A DNA stretch of 26,020 nt, from contig JAYMTF010001133.1 in the NCBI GenBank assembly GCA_036897485.1, forward strand, positions 1 to 26,020, written 5' to 3'. The stretch comes from Pelargonium nanum (taxonomy: Eukaryota > Streptophyta > Magnoliopsida > Geraniales > Geraniaceae). Below the pieces are notes generated by a model. It had not been told where the DNA came from and did no database searches. It worked only from the letters and a program-made list of their open reading frames with translations. Made by a program: the position numbers and the translations under genes. Of this stretch, positions 10,589 to 19,473 are shown piece by piece (position 1 is the stretch's first letter; each line of letters opens with the position of its first letter).

Positions 10589-13500
10589 CTATTTGAGTTT
10601 GAAATACAAGATCAAGGCAATAGCAACAACTAGTGCTGCAATGATGGATCCGATGATATATTTGTTTCTGCCCATTCTCCTCGACATTGCAGACAAAACT
10701 CTCTTGCTTTTCCCGATGTTGTCGTCGACTCCATGAAGCTGCAGAATATGAAAACCATCATAAGAGTTTAGTTTCACCTATACTTACTGCAGCTGCTTCA
10801 GGTGACACTGGTTGACTACAAAGAAAGATGTATCGGAGGAAGGGTTGGAATAGAGCTAGCAACTTAGGTAATGACCCGTGACTCAACGTGACTTTAATCA
10901 GGTTTAGGTTAGGCTTAATCATGTTCATCAACCCATTTAGTTAACCATGTCATGTTTGTGTCGAAGCCGCCTGACCTGCCAAACCCGTATAATTAAACAG
11001 GTTGTGTAACCCATTTGATGACCCTCTCTAAGGAATCAGGATAAAATAGTAATTTCATGAACATATCGTATCAATTATCACTGGTATAACATTAAATGGG
11101 TCAAATATGTCAGGTCGTGTCGAATCAACCCAAATCCATTTATTTATACGTCGGGTCAGGTCGTATGATTTTGAACCCAAGTATTAAATGTGTTGAGCGT
11201 GTTGCGTAATTCAGCCCCTATATTAATCAGTTCGTGTGTGGATTGACTCATTTAACAAGATATTAAACTTTCAACACGACCCGTGAACACGAATTGTGAC
11301 GCTAATGTGGGGTTCCACGGTCACGTAAATAACAAAAAGCAGGGTAAGATTTCATATAAAAATGACCCTCATGCCCCACAATGGGGTAAGCCTCGTGCAC
11401 TAGACTGCCCTTTTTTTTGTTTTATTAAAGGAGCAGTGCCCTTTTTATTGTTTTATTAAAGGAGCAGATTCAAGAATATGCATACTTTAAGTAACACACA
11501 GTGCACACACAGAAGCACATCTGAGTCATGTGGTTTTCTCATAACAAAATTGAGAAGTATACCGTGTTATGAGCATGCAAGAGAGACTGCCTCTGTTGAT
11601 GCAAATCTTGAAGAATTGAGACGCCAAGCTCTTCTGTTTCCAACATGGTTTTTCTACTATCTTTGATTCGGCCACTAGACTGGTTTAATCTGTCTGTCGA
11701 CATCATTAACCTTGCTCTTTGATCAGCTGATGCCTATCAGGAAACCATCAAAAGAGAATTAGTTCCTCAAAATAAGGAGCACTAAAATTAAACTAGCAAA
11801 TCGCTGTACTTATTAGAATATAATTAATATTGAATAAAAAAGGTAGATTATAAAGTTAAAGTGCATTGTCTTGACAACCAAGCATGCCAGAAGAAATATC
11901 AAAGATTCAGACATTACCGTCAATGTGTCAGCCATTCCAGATTCCAACAAATCATCCCGGGCAGACTGTGCATTACCCATTGCAATCCTTTTAACTTCAC
12001 TTTTGAGATTGTTCAGATCTGATTTATATTCCCTTAACTTGACAAGAAGTACAGACTTAACATTTGGCTGTAAAGTTCTTGCCTCAAGATCCATCTTCCG
12101 AATCTAGACACGTTAAGGTGAAAATATTATTCACACCAAGAATAGTGATAGAGAGATATAAGGAAATATATGTGCAAAATAAATGACAGGATAAATTACC
12201 AACGATTCTGCTTCATCAATTCCAGCTTTAACTTCAGATATTTTTTGTTTCTTTCGCTCTGCAGATCAACAATACAAGTTACATTAAACCTGTCACGCTT
12301 CTTTCAAGATACAATATTCACTGTTTTGCTTTTGAAAATCTATTACACCAATTACGAAACTAGAGCAGAATCAACTTTTCTTATATGGCTCTCTACTAAC
12401 TCACAAGCTACAAACTCCTAAATTTTCTTCCTTCTACTTCCATACCATATAGGCATAAAATTTAGCATAGACACGGGATTTTTCATGTATAAACAAACCT
12501 TTTGACCAATCAATAGTATACTCTGATACTGCAAAATCATAAAGTTTAACCATATGCATGTAAATAAATGTTCAAAACGCCACACATGATGTTTTCTACT
12601 CTTTTCTTTGGCCAGGACCCCAGGAAGACGGATGAAGTCCAACTCCAACCACACATATTTACTACAATCATGCACCCATTAATCTCGAAGAGCATTTATA
12701 TCTATAGTGCTCCTACATTCTTGCTGTGCCTGCTCTTGTTTTCCCTTTTAGATAGAAGTTCCAACAGGGAAGGTTATATTTTGGAAAGTACCCTTGTCTT
12801 AGCTGTCAAAATTTCGGTAGATCAAATAATGAAGTTCCTCACTTTGTAGCAGCGAGACTATCAATTTGACCAACACAATGTGAGTTTCCAATTAGTTTCA
12901 ATCTCAAAATTCAACAAACTATATTACCTTTTCAATACCCTAAATTATAAAGCCCTATTTCACCTATTTTGATCACGATAGCTCTTGAACTGTATCAGGT
13001 TATCTACAGTGCCAGCAAAACCAGTATCCTAGTTCATACCTCAATTCAAAAAAATCTTCAATCAAGGAAAACTAATGACATAGGAGATCGCATTCAGATT
13101 CATCCCAAAACAAAACAGTCAGATTACAATTCATAACTTCATAACTGTCAACAGCAGTTTCCAACACACTGGGAAGAAATTTAAAACTTGCTTTCCATTA
13201 GTGCCACAACATACAACGGCAATGAAAAGATGTCTAATTTACTTTAAAAACAACAATCAAGAACAAACCTTATACCAACAAATCAATATGTATAAATTAA
13301 CTATTTCTAGTCCTATATTAGCCTAAATCTAAAAGCTCAGACTTGCCTATATAGATTATAAAAGCTGCTGTACAGCATCAAATCACAACAAAATGTCAAA
13401 ATCAGCATGCTGGTTCTATACCCCATTTGGGAAACTTCACTCGAGGAAAACTAATGACAAAAGAGGTCAACTTCAAATATAGTCCAAATTGCTTCAACCG

Positions 13501-13760
13501 GAAATTCAGATTAAAATACACAATTTTAAAACAATCCAGCTTGAATTTGCAGCAGCTATTGCAACTCTCAGTTTAGAACAAAGCAGAGGACAACAAAAAT
13601 TGAAGCGTTCCTTTACCACCATAAATTGGACAAAATTCAACAATCAATTAAGATTTGTTATTTTACCTCCATCAAGAGCAGCAGCTGAGGTACATTTCCG
13701 CGACAGATTCGCGGAGAGCTCGCAGTACTGGCGCTCATAACCTTCAAATACCTCACTCAT
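10589..13760 (-). CDS. VTI11: Vesicle-transport v-SNARE (Qb-SNARE) VTI11-like, five coding exons
   Basis: VTI1-type Qb-SNAREs join SNARE bundles that fuse vesicles with the trans-Golgi, prevacuolar and vacuolar membranes. Coding exons on the minus strand: 13760-13667, 12258-12200, 12103-11918, 11733-11563 and 10738-10589. All introns are GT-AG and the joined frame gives 219 aa plus stop, close to the 221 aa I recall for Arabidopsis VTI11. The N terminus MSEVFEGYERQYCELS and the block IRKMDLEARTLQPNVKS (helical N-terminal domain) are diagnostic. The SNARE motif runs roughly 130-192, with DLHQQRQSLLHAHNTLHG and glutamines 159-162 where the 0-layer Q is expected (not aligned). A single C-terminal membrane anchor, YIIGSIIAALVVAIALILYF (197-216), ends in KLK. 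The start is supported by family identity and by a 5'UTR splice 12 bases upstream. VTI11, VTI12 and VTI13 cannot be separated without a tree. Confidence 0.95.
10870..11310. repeat. GGGTCA/TGACCC-rich dispersed repeat in VTI11-like intron 4
   Basis: About 440 bases contain many words such as gtcaggtcgtgtcga, gggtcaggtcgta and cacgacccgtgaacacga in both orientations. The composition resembles the segment in PME31-like intron 5 (8190-8350), suggesting two insertions of one repeat family about 2.6 kb apart. It could not be classified. Confidence 0.5.
11406..11467. repeat. 31-bp tandem duplication in VTI11-like intron 4
   Basis: tgccctttttttt...gttttattaaaggagcag at 11406-11436 is followed directly by a second copy at 11437-11467, differing at two positions in the T run. 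The duplication is recent in appearance and intronic. Confidence 0.9.
12259..13666 (-). other. VTI11-like intron 1 (1.4 kb)
   Basis: Large AT-rich intron between coding exons 1 and 2, with donor ggtaaa at 13666 and acceptor ctgcag ending at 12259. No embedded gene was seen. ggaaaactaatgaca occurs at 13066-13080 and again at 13445-13459 with similar flanks (cttcaatcaa, cttcactcga), pointing to a degenerate internal duplication about 379 bases apart. Confidence 0.7.
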
Positions 13761-13772
13761 CGTGTCAAATTC

Positions 13773-13971
13773 CTGAACACACACTGCTCAATCCACAAAA
13801 CCAATCGCATCAGATAAATTCAACACGATAGCCACAATCAATAAACAAACCCTAACTGGATCCAATTTCATGCGATTTCGTTTTCAACGATTTTTACAAA
13901 TCATCGATCCAAAGTGTGTATACACAAGTGTGTTTATACATAAATTGAAATTGAGAAGAGCGAGAGAAAAC
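13773..13971 (-). other. 5'UTR intron of the VTI11-like gene
   Basis: On the minus strand a donor (ctcag|gttttctctc, at 13971) and an acceptor (gtgttcag|gaatttgacacg, ending at 13773) frame a 199-base T-rich segment upstream of the ATG at 13760. Leader exon sequence is C/G-rich on the far side (about 13972-14040). Leader introns are common in plant genes and can raise expression. This is predicted from splice signals only. Confidence 0.6.
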
Positions 13972-13994
13972 CTGAGATGATCGGAGAAGTCGCC

Positions 13995-14225
13995 GGAGCA
14001 CGGTGGCGGATCGTTCTGGAAAGTGGTGGCCTTTTCTCTTGATCAAACGACAATGCTCGTGTGCGTGGCCAGAGCTGGGTAATTATGGTGTGGAGTGGGG
14101 TTGAATGATAACGTTACCGTCGAGGTATGCTTGTGACGGGAACTTGCATTCTAGTGCTGCCACGTGTAAGAGTGTTGGCCTTGACCGTTTTGCTACATTA
14201 CGATTGGATCCATTACTTGGAATTT
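13995..14225 (-). promoter_or_regulatory. VTI11-like promoter region with a G-box
   Basis: The region just upstream of the predicted leader exon carries GCCACGTGT (14159-14167), a palindromic CACGTG G-box bound by plant bZIP and bHLH factors. No strong TATA box is evident, in keeping with a broadly expressed gene. The Helitron 3' end at 14233 limits the sequence available upstream. Confidence 0.4.
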
Positions 14226-14243
14226 ATTTACACTAGCTAAAAT

Positions 14244-14260
14244 CCCGTGCGTTGCACGGG
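14244..14260 (-). repeat. Helitron 3' terminal hairpin
   Basis: CCCGTGC and GCACGGG form a perfect 7-bp stem around a 3-base loop, standing out as GC-rich in AT-rich surroundings. Its distance of 11 bases from the CTAG end matches the hairpin thought to signal termination of Helitron rolling-circle transfer. Confidence 0.85.
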
Positions 14261-14862
14261 ATTATAAATAATAATTGTTTTTTCAAAAGTTATTTAAATC
14301 TAAAAATAACTTTATATTCAAGTATACAATTAAAATTCATTTTCTTGCACCGCTAATATATATATAATGAATACATTATGATATGAATTTTTTTAGTTTA
14401 ATTATTATCTCAAATTCTTATAGTCATTTGGTTTGTGTGGGTATTAAAAATAGTTTTTGGACACATTTTTTTATAGGAATTATAGTAGTTTTATTCCATA
14501 TCCGACTTTTATTTTGTTAATATACTTGATGTAATAATGGATTTATGTTTTTTAAAAAATATTTTTATCTAGTAATTTAAAATATCATTTTTTAACATTT
14601 TTTAGGAGACTTTTAATTTAGCAATGAATTAATTTTGAATAATTATAATTATTAGTTCAATTTGATATTTTTTGAGTTTAAGTTTAATACATGTTATTTT
14701 TGTTTTTTTGAAACGAACATGTTATTATTTAATAAACTTATATTATTAATTTGCAATATTATAGAAATTATAATTAATGCAATTAATAGGCAAAACAATA
14801 GTCAATGTAGTTGATTGTGATAAAATCATTTTAAGAATGGTAGTTAATAAAATTTATTATGA

Positions 14863-15113
14863 AAACCGTGATTATGGTAATTATTTTGATGAGAAATTCA
14901 GGAATTATTATTTAATTTAATTAGCTTTTAAATCAATAATTACATTGATGAGAATACAATTTGAATGGTAGTTTTTTTTAAAAAAAACGGAATGGTAGTT
15001 AATTGATACATAAATTTAGGAATTATTGTTTTATTTAATTAGCTATAAAAACGGTGATTATGGTAGTTAGATTGATAAGAAATAATAATTTATTTAATTT
15101 AAAATTTAATAAT
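14863..15113. repeat. Degenerate internal repeats of the Helitron
   Basis: Related blocks containing accgtgattatggta or acggtgattatggta, then gatgagaa or gataagaa, then ggaattatt...tttaatttaattagc, recur from about 14863, 14981 and 15049. Copies differ by indels and have no fixed period. Confidence 0.55.
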
Positions 15114-16581
15114 AGCAAATAAGAGGATATTTCGTCAGACATTTAATACTTTAATGTTTTTTCCTTTTTGTTTCCACAATTTATTACCATAATTTTCTTT
15201 TGTTTTTCATTATTTAATCTTTCATAAAAAACTTTTCAAATTCCATTTTCTATTACAATTCTTCTTCTTCTTTTGTGATCAAGATCTTTTACATTTTTTT
15301 CTCCTTTGAGACTCAATCGTTTTCACTCCCCCGATTCACTTCCATGTGTTTGTTGCCCCGCCTAAACAAACACCCCTAACAAAAACCAAAGCTTTTGTCG
15401 TTGAGGAACACTCATCACATTTTACTGGCCATAAAAGTGGTTTTTATTTTATTTTCTTTATGAATTATAGGCATGAATCAGTGATATTTGTGGTGTTTAA
15501 AAAATTTATATGTGTGATTTAAATCTTAATGTATTTTAACAAATTGCGGGTTATGAATATTGTTTTGATTTTGATTTTGCATTTTGATTTTATTTTATTT
15601 GCACTGGATTATAACATTTGTTAATACATGTGTTTATGTATAATTTTGAACTCAAATATAATATTTTGAACTTAAAGACACATTATATTTACTATATTAT
15701 TAACCATTTTTGTTATATTTTATTAGTTAATTCTATGAGTATGATTTTCATAGCAGTGAATACGATGAGTTCAATTGTTCTTATTATATTTTTATATTGA
15801 AAAAAATGCAAGTTTCAAATAGATATATAAAGAAATTATGTAGAAGAAATTTATAATAAACTACAATAGTGGAGAAAACTTAAATTTTACATTGCACCTT
15901 TAATAATACTAACACTATTTTTTTATAATAATATAATGTATCTTATAAATTTTTGCAAAATTTGTTCTAACAAAAAATTTAAGTTTCATCTCACAAAGTG
16001 AAGTCTTTTTGCTTCTCCTGATTGTGCATTTTCTTTGTTTGAAAAAGAGATGACATTTTGTTGCTTGTGGTCAATAGAATGCTTCGAGTTGGAGGATACT
16101 TTGGCACTACAACATGTTTATATGCATGACGAAATATTTAAGAAACAATGGAAAGGTAATACTCAAATGTCAAATGTAGTTCGTATTTGTAATTGAGGCA
16201 TAGTAAAAGTGCTTTGAGTTGCAATAGATTTTATTTTTCTTATTAATTTTGATATGCCACACACATGTATCATGCACGTCATTTATCCTTTTGGTCTTGA
16301 GTTGTATCATGTAGCTCCACTCCAATTCAAAATTAACAAATAATGATTTTTTCACATTGCCTTTGTTTAGTAAAGATTTGAACTTGAAAGTGCAAACATA
16401 TTCCGGATAGATAATACCAACAATTAGAAGTTTAATTTTGTGCATCAAATTCCACATAGTAAACTTGAGAGCAATATGACTAAAATCAAAATAACTTAAC
16501 TTAAAAAATTATTTTCTAAATTAATAGCAATATAGAATAAATATTTCATTATTTTTCTTATAATCTCTATATAGTAAGAGA

Positions 16582-17905
16582 TTCATACATTCCTCTTTAA
16601 TTTGCTTTATCATGCCTCCGAAATGATCACTGGAGATTAAAGACACAACTAAAAGAGAGGTTAGAAGAAAGAAATGCAAAAGTTCATAAAATTTAGATGA
16701 AAGATTTCTAGAAATCTTTAAAATAATTCTTCAGAACTCTTGCTTTTTTGGTTTTGATGCACATACTCAAATAAATAGAAGATGAAAGTGAAAGATTTGT
16801 GGCTGCGTCTTTTCATTTGCTCTTATTAGCTAAAGCTTTAGCTAAAACTATTAGATATAGAACTATACCTATTATACTATTACCTATATATATTAGTGAT
16901 TGTCATAGATAATATGATTAGAAGTTATTATTAGTTATTAGATGTTGATTTGTAACGGTTGGTATATGAAAGGACATGCAATGAGAAGCCTCCAAATTGT
17001 TAAAGTTGATGAGGTGGCAACACCTTATGCATCATCACCAACTTTAACATACATAGTATGGATTTATAAGAGAGAGAGAGAGAGAGAGTCAAAGGCTTCA
17101 AACTCTCCGTAGTTGTTGTCGATGATATTTTGATATATTTTATGCGTAGATGTGCTTCTTTTGTGTTTTTTTGAACGTTAAAATCATATAAAAGCTGTAA
17201 AGGTTGCAAGTTGAAGGGTTTTTAAAGTTTTTATTTACTAAAATAAAGTTCATAATAAGTAATATGAGTGTTAAATAAAAAATACTAAAAACGGGGCTTC
17301 GGGTTTCTTTAAAAAATCCATAAAGCACGGGGTTCATGGGGCTTAATTGAAGGGGTTGGACTTTTCACGAAGTGAGACCCAAAAGTGGGGCTTCGGGTTT
17401 AAGCGCGAAGCGTGCGCTTTTCAAAACATTGTGCAAAAGTATGAATTGATAAACGCCAAAATATAACTTCTTTATTCACAAGTCCTATGAAATGAAAACA
17501 ACTATATTCTCAAGCAAATCCACAAATATTTGAATTTTAGATTTGAAAAATATAATCCGAACTCGATCAGAAAAAGGTGCGGCATGTGGACCATAAAGGT
17601 AAAATGCGTGGGTGCATGCGAGTTTGTCCATCCAAACCCGAAAATTGATAAAAATTCTTATACATCCCAAATCCACAAAAACGCACGTGCATGCATGTTC
17701 GATTCCAAATCTAGCAGTAGATTTCCCTAACATGGCCTACAACAAGTAAACAATTACCTGCTTGAGACTTGAGACAAAAAAAGAAGTATAATATTTGTGG
17801 TGTTGCATCGACGACCGATGCTGCTGCTGGTTCAACGGTGGTGCTTTATGATGTTGATGTGGTATATTTTGAAGAATGGTAAAAATGTAAAATCACATTT
17901 TAAAA
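16582..17905. other. Gene-free spacer with short symmetric and simple repeats
   Basis: No coding sequence was recognised. Visible structure: a perfect 20-base palindrome at 16826-16845; a hairpin with 11-bp arms at 16998-17008 and 17039-17049; (AG)10 at 17069-17088; the direct repeat ggggcttcgggttt at 17293-17306 and 17387-17400; and a 7-bp-arm hairpin at 17707-17724. The 17280-17440 part has a G-rich, cgcgaagcgtgcgc-type vocabulary unlike its flanks and is probably repeat-derived. Confidence 0.55.
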
Positions 17906-17914
17906 TTATTTTTA

Positions 17915-18160
17915 GGGTTAAATATTTCTACATCCCCTGGACTTGTTATCATTTTAGAGATGACCCCTATTTAGGGTTTTCAATGATTTTCCTCGGACTT
18001 TCTAATTTTTAAAATTTAGTCCAACTAACCTGCAACAACAGGTTGCAACCGGACACGTGTGCGTGGGCTGACATTTCACCTTCGACGTCATTTCTTCTCG
18101 CCACGTCAGCCACCAACACAGCACACATGAAAACGGTCGTTTGGAATATTGTCTCTCTGC
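17915..18160 (+). repeat. MULE left terminal inverted repeat
   Basis: Matches the complement of 18876-19125 almost throughout, including ccctatttagggttttcaat, ggttgcaaccggacacgtgt and catgaaaac. It holds several ACGT cores: acacgtgt (18053-18060), gacgtcat (18083-18090) and gccacgtcagc (18100-18110), potential bZIP sites. A small internal hairpin, TGCAAC-AACAG-GTTGCA, lies at 18031-18047. Confidence 0.9.
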
Positions 18161-18190
18161 GCTCCTGAGTCACAAATAGAGAGAGTGAAA

Positions 18191-18310
18191 ATGGCGTTGC
18201 AGTGGATGATCATAACGTACATGGTGGCGGCGGAGGCGGCGATTGCGATTCTCTTGACACTTCCGTCACCGAAGCTCGTATCGTTCTATTTGTTGGGTTC
18301 CATCTTCTAG
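18191..18310 (+). pseudogene. Captured BAP31-like gene start (39 codons) inside the MULE
   Basis: An ATG at 18191 opens a frame reading MALQWMIITYMVAAEAAIAI, then LLTLPSPKLV and a TAG at 18308. It is immediately followed by a good splice donor, TAG|GTAAGC, at 18311. The N-terminal pattern MALQW-x-I-x-Y-x-VAAEAAI with a hydrophobic segment and LTLPSPKL resembles, as I recall it, the first exon of plant B-cell receptor-associated protein 31-like (BAP31-like) ER membrane proteins. After KLV the resemblance fades and the frame stops, so the parent reading frame appears damaged or divergent. With about 30 bases of leader-like sequence before it, this is best read as a transduplicated 5' end of a host gene. 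The parent gene is not in this window. The family assignment is from memory. Confidence 0.55.
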
Positions 18311-18875
18311 GTAAGCTTCTATTCTCTGTTTCTCTTTGCCCAGTTGCTGGGTTTCTCGAAAAAAAGGAAAAAAAGTTGAGCTTTGCTGAAATTTTTGGTC
18401 CATATATATATGCTATATATGTATTATAAACCAATGTGATTTCTTAATTCTTAGTTTCCTTATTCTTGCAGGATTCGGTGCTCAATTGTGTAAATCGAGA
18501 GGGTTTAGGCAACCCAAAAATTGACTGCGTCACCCAAAGCTGTAAACCTGTATATTTTGATGGATTTTTCATGTTACTAGGTTGGAGAGTTGGAGGAAAG
18601 AGAAGTTTAAGTAATGGGGAGTTGAGTTTTTGTCATGTGTTTGTTCAAAAGTTGGATTTGTTTGTCTATTTGCTTGTATTTTCTGGGCATCCAAACAAAG
18701 GATCATTGATTGGTACTGAAATTAGCGGACGATGCTCGGCCTCCAGGACATACACTAGAGGTTCAGTTTTGACAACATTTGCAAAATCACCTTCGGATTG
18801 GATCCGACGTACTTGCTGTCTTCGCTACCGAAAGCGAAATCGCGGAGTATGAGGATCAACATCGAAGAAGAAGAA
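18311..18875. other. MULE interior of unknown origin
   Basis: After the donor at 18311 comes an intron-like T-rich stretch ending in ttcttgcag at 18475, then sequence of mixed composition. The plus strand is open from 18466 to 18852, and two minus-strand frames over 18680-18870 also read for tens of codons, one containing SEDSKYVGSNPKVILQMLSK. None matches a family I recognise. It may be a second captured fragment or chance. Confidence 0.35.
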
Positions 18876-19125
18876 GTCAGAGACACAATCTTCCAAAACG
18901 CACTGTTTTCATGTGTGTTGTGTTTGTGGCTGACGTGGCAAGAAGAAATGACGTGGAAGGAGAGGTGTCAGCCCACGCACACGTGTCCGGTTGCAACCTA
19001 TTGTTGCAGGTCAGTTGGACTAAATTCTAAAAATTAGAAAGTCCAAGAGGAGAATCATTGAAAACCCTAAATAGGGGCCATCTCCATAATATGAACAAGT
19101 CCAGGGGTATAGAAACATTTAACCT
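18876..19125 (-). repeat. MULE right terminal inverted repeat
   Basis: Inverted partner of the left arm. It preserves the ACGT cores (gctgacgtggc, aatgacgtgg, cacacgtgtcc) and ends in atttaacct before the 9-bp target copy. Differences from the left arm are scattered substitutions and one- to three-base indels. Confidence 0.9.
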
Positions 19126-19134
19126 TTATTTTTG

Positions 19135-19473
19135 TTTTTATTTTTAACGATTTTAGTTATTTTTGTCGGAATCCGTTAGAATTTCTAACGGTAGGGACTA
19201 TTACTACAAAACAAAACAAAACAAAACAAAGAGGATTGTTTTGTAACAGAGTAAAGTTCAATAACTATTTTGAAATAAAACGGATACTTCACGACTAAAT
19301 TAGATCATTTTCCACAAAAAAAAAAAAAAAAAAAGGATGCGCAATAAGCAACAAGCGTAAGTTAGCAACAAGCTCTGACGCGGGAAAATAACCAGACCCT
19401 CGCCCCCAAAACTAAAACCCAGTCCAAGTCTTCTTCTTCGTCGCAGTGAGTAGTGAGAGTCCGTTGGAGCTCA
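19135..19473 (+). promoter_or_regulatory. Upstream region and leader of the WD40 gene
   Basis: AT-rich DNA with an (ACAAA)5 microsatellite (19206-19230) and a run of about 20 A (19315-19334) precedes a C/T-rich leader with cttcttcttcg (about 19428-19440) ahead of the ATG at 19474. The MULE's right TIR ends only about 350 bases upstream of the start codon, so it lies in the promoter-proximal region. No clear TATA box was seen. Confidence 0.45.

Larger units (their letters stand above)
14233..16581 (-). mobile_element. Putative non-autonomous Helitron
   Basis: Helitrons start with TC, end with CTRR preceded by a short GC hairpin, and insert between A and T without target duplication. On the minus strand this element begins TCTCTTACTATATAGAGA at 16581, preceded by A at 16582. 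It ends with the hairpin CCCGTGC-AAC-GCACGGG (14260-14244), eleven bases, then CTAG at 14236-14233, followed by T at 14232. All four criteria are met, and the 5' start resembles TCTCTACTATATA-type ends known in plant Helitrons. The 2.35-kb interior is AT-rich, contains no Rep/helicase frame, and so would depend on proteins from elsewhere. The 3' terminus is more certain than the 5' one. Confidence 0.75.
17915..19125. mobile_element. Mutator-like element (MULE), Pack-MULE candidate
   Basis: A 1,211-bp segment is bounded by long inverted repeats of about 250 bp (17915-18160 and 18876-19125). Outside them lie ttattttta (17906-17914) and ttatttttg (19126-19134), a 9-bp target duplication with one mismatch. 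Long TIRs plus 9-bp duplications define Mutator-like elements. The TIR ends are ggttaaat...ctggacttg on both sides. No transposase frame is present, so it is non-autonomous. The interior (18161-18875) includes a short conserved-looking gene start followed by a plausible splice donor, as in Pack-MULEs that carry host gene pieces. TIR divergence of very roughly 10-15% by eye indicates an insertion that is not recent. Confidence 0.88.

Noticed and set aside
11813..12094. 93-codon minus-strand frame as a separate gene
   Set aside because: Its first part is exon 3 of the VTI11-like gene; the rest is read-through of intron 3 past the donor at 11917.
16170..16457. 95-codon minus-strand frame inside the Helitron as cargo
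   Set aside because: Lysine- and asparagine-rich AT-driven frame with no Rep, helicase, RPA or host-gene resemblance.
18466..18852. 128-codon open frame on the plus strand inside the MULE as an independent gene
   Set aside because: It matches no family I know, and overlapping minus-strand frames are equally open. It lies within a transposon interior and its start is inside a splice-acceptor context.
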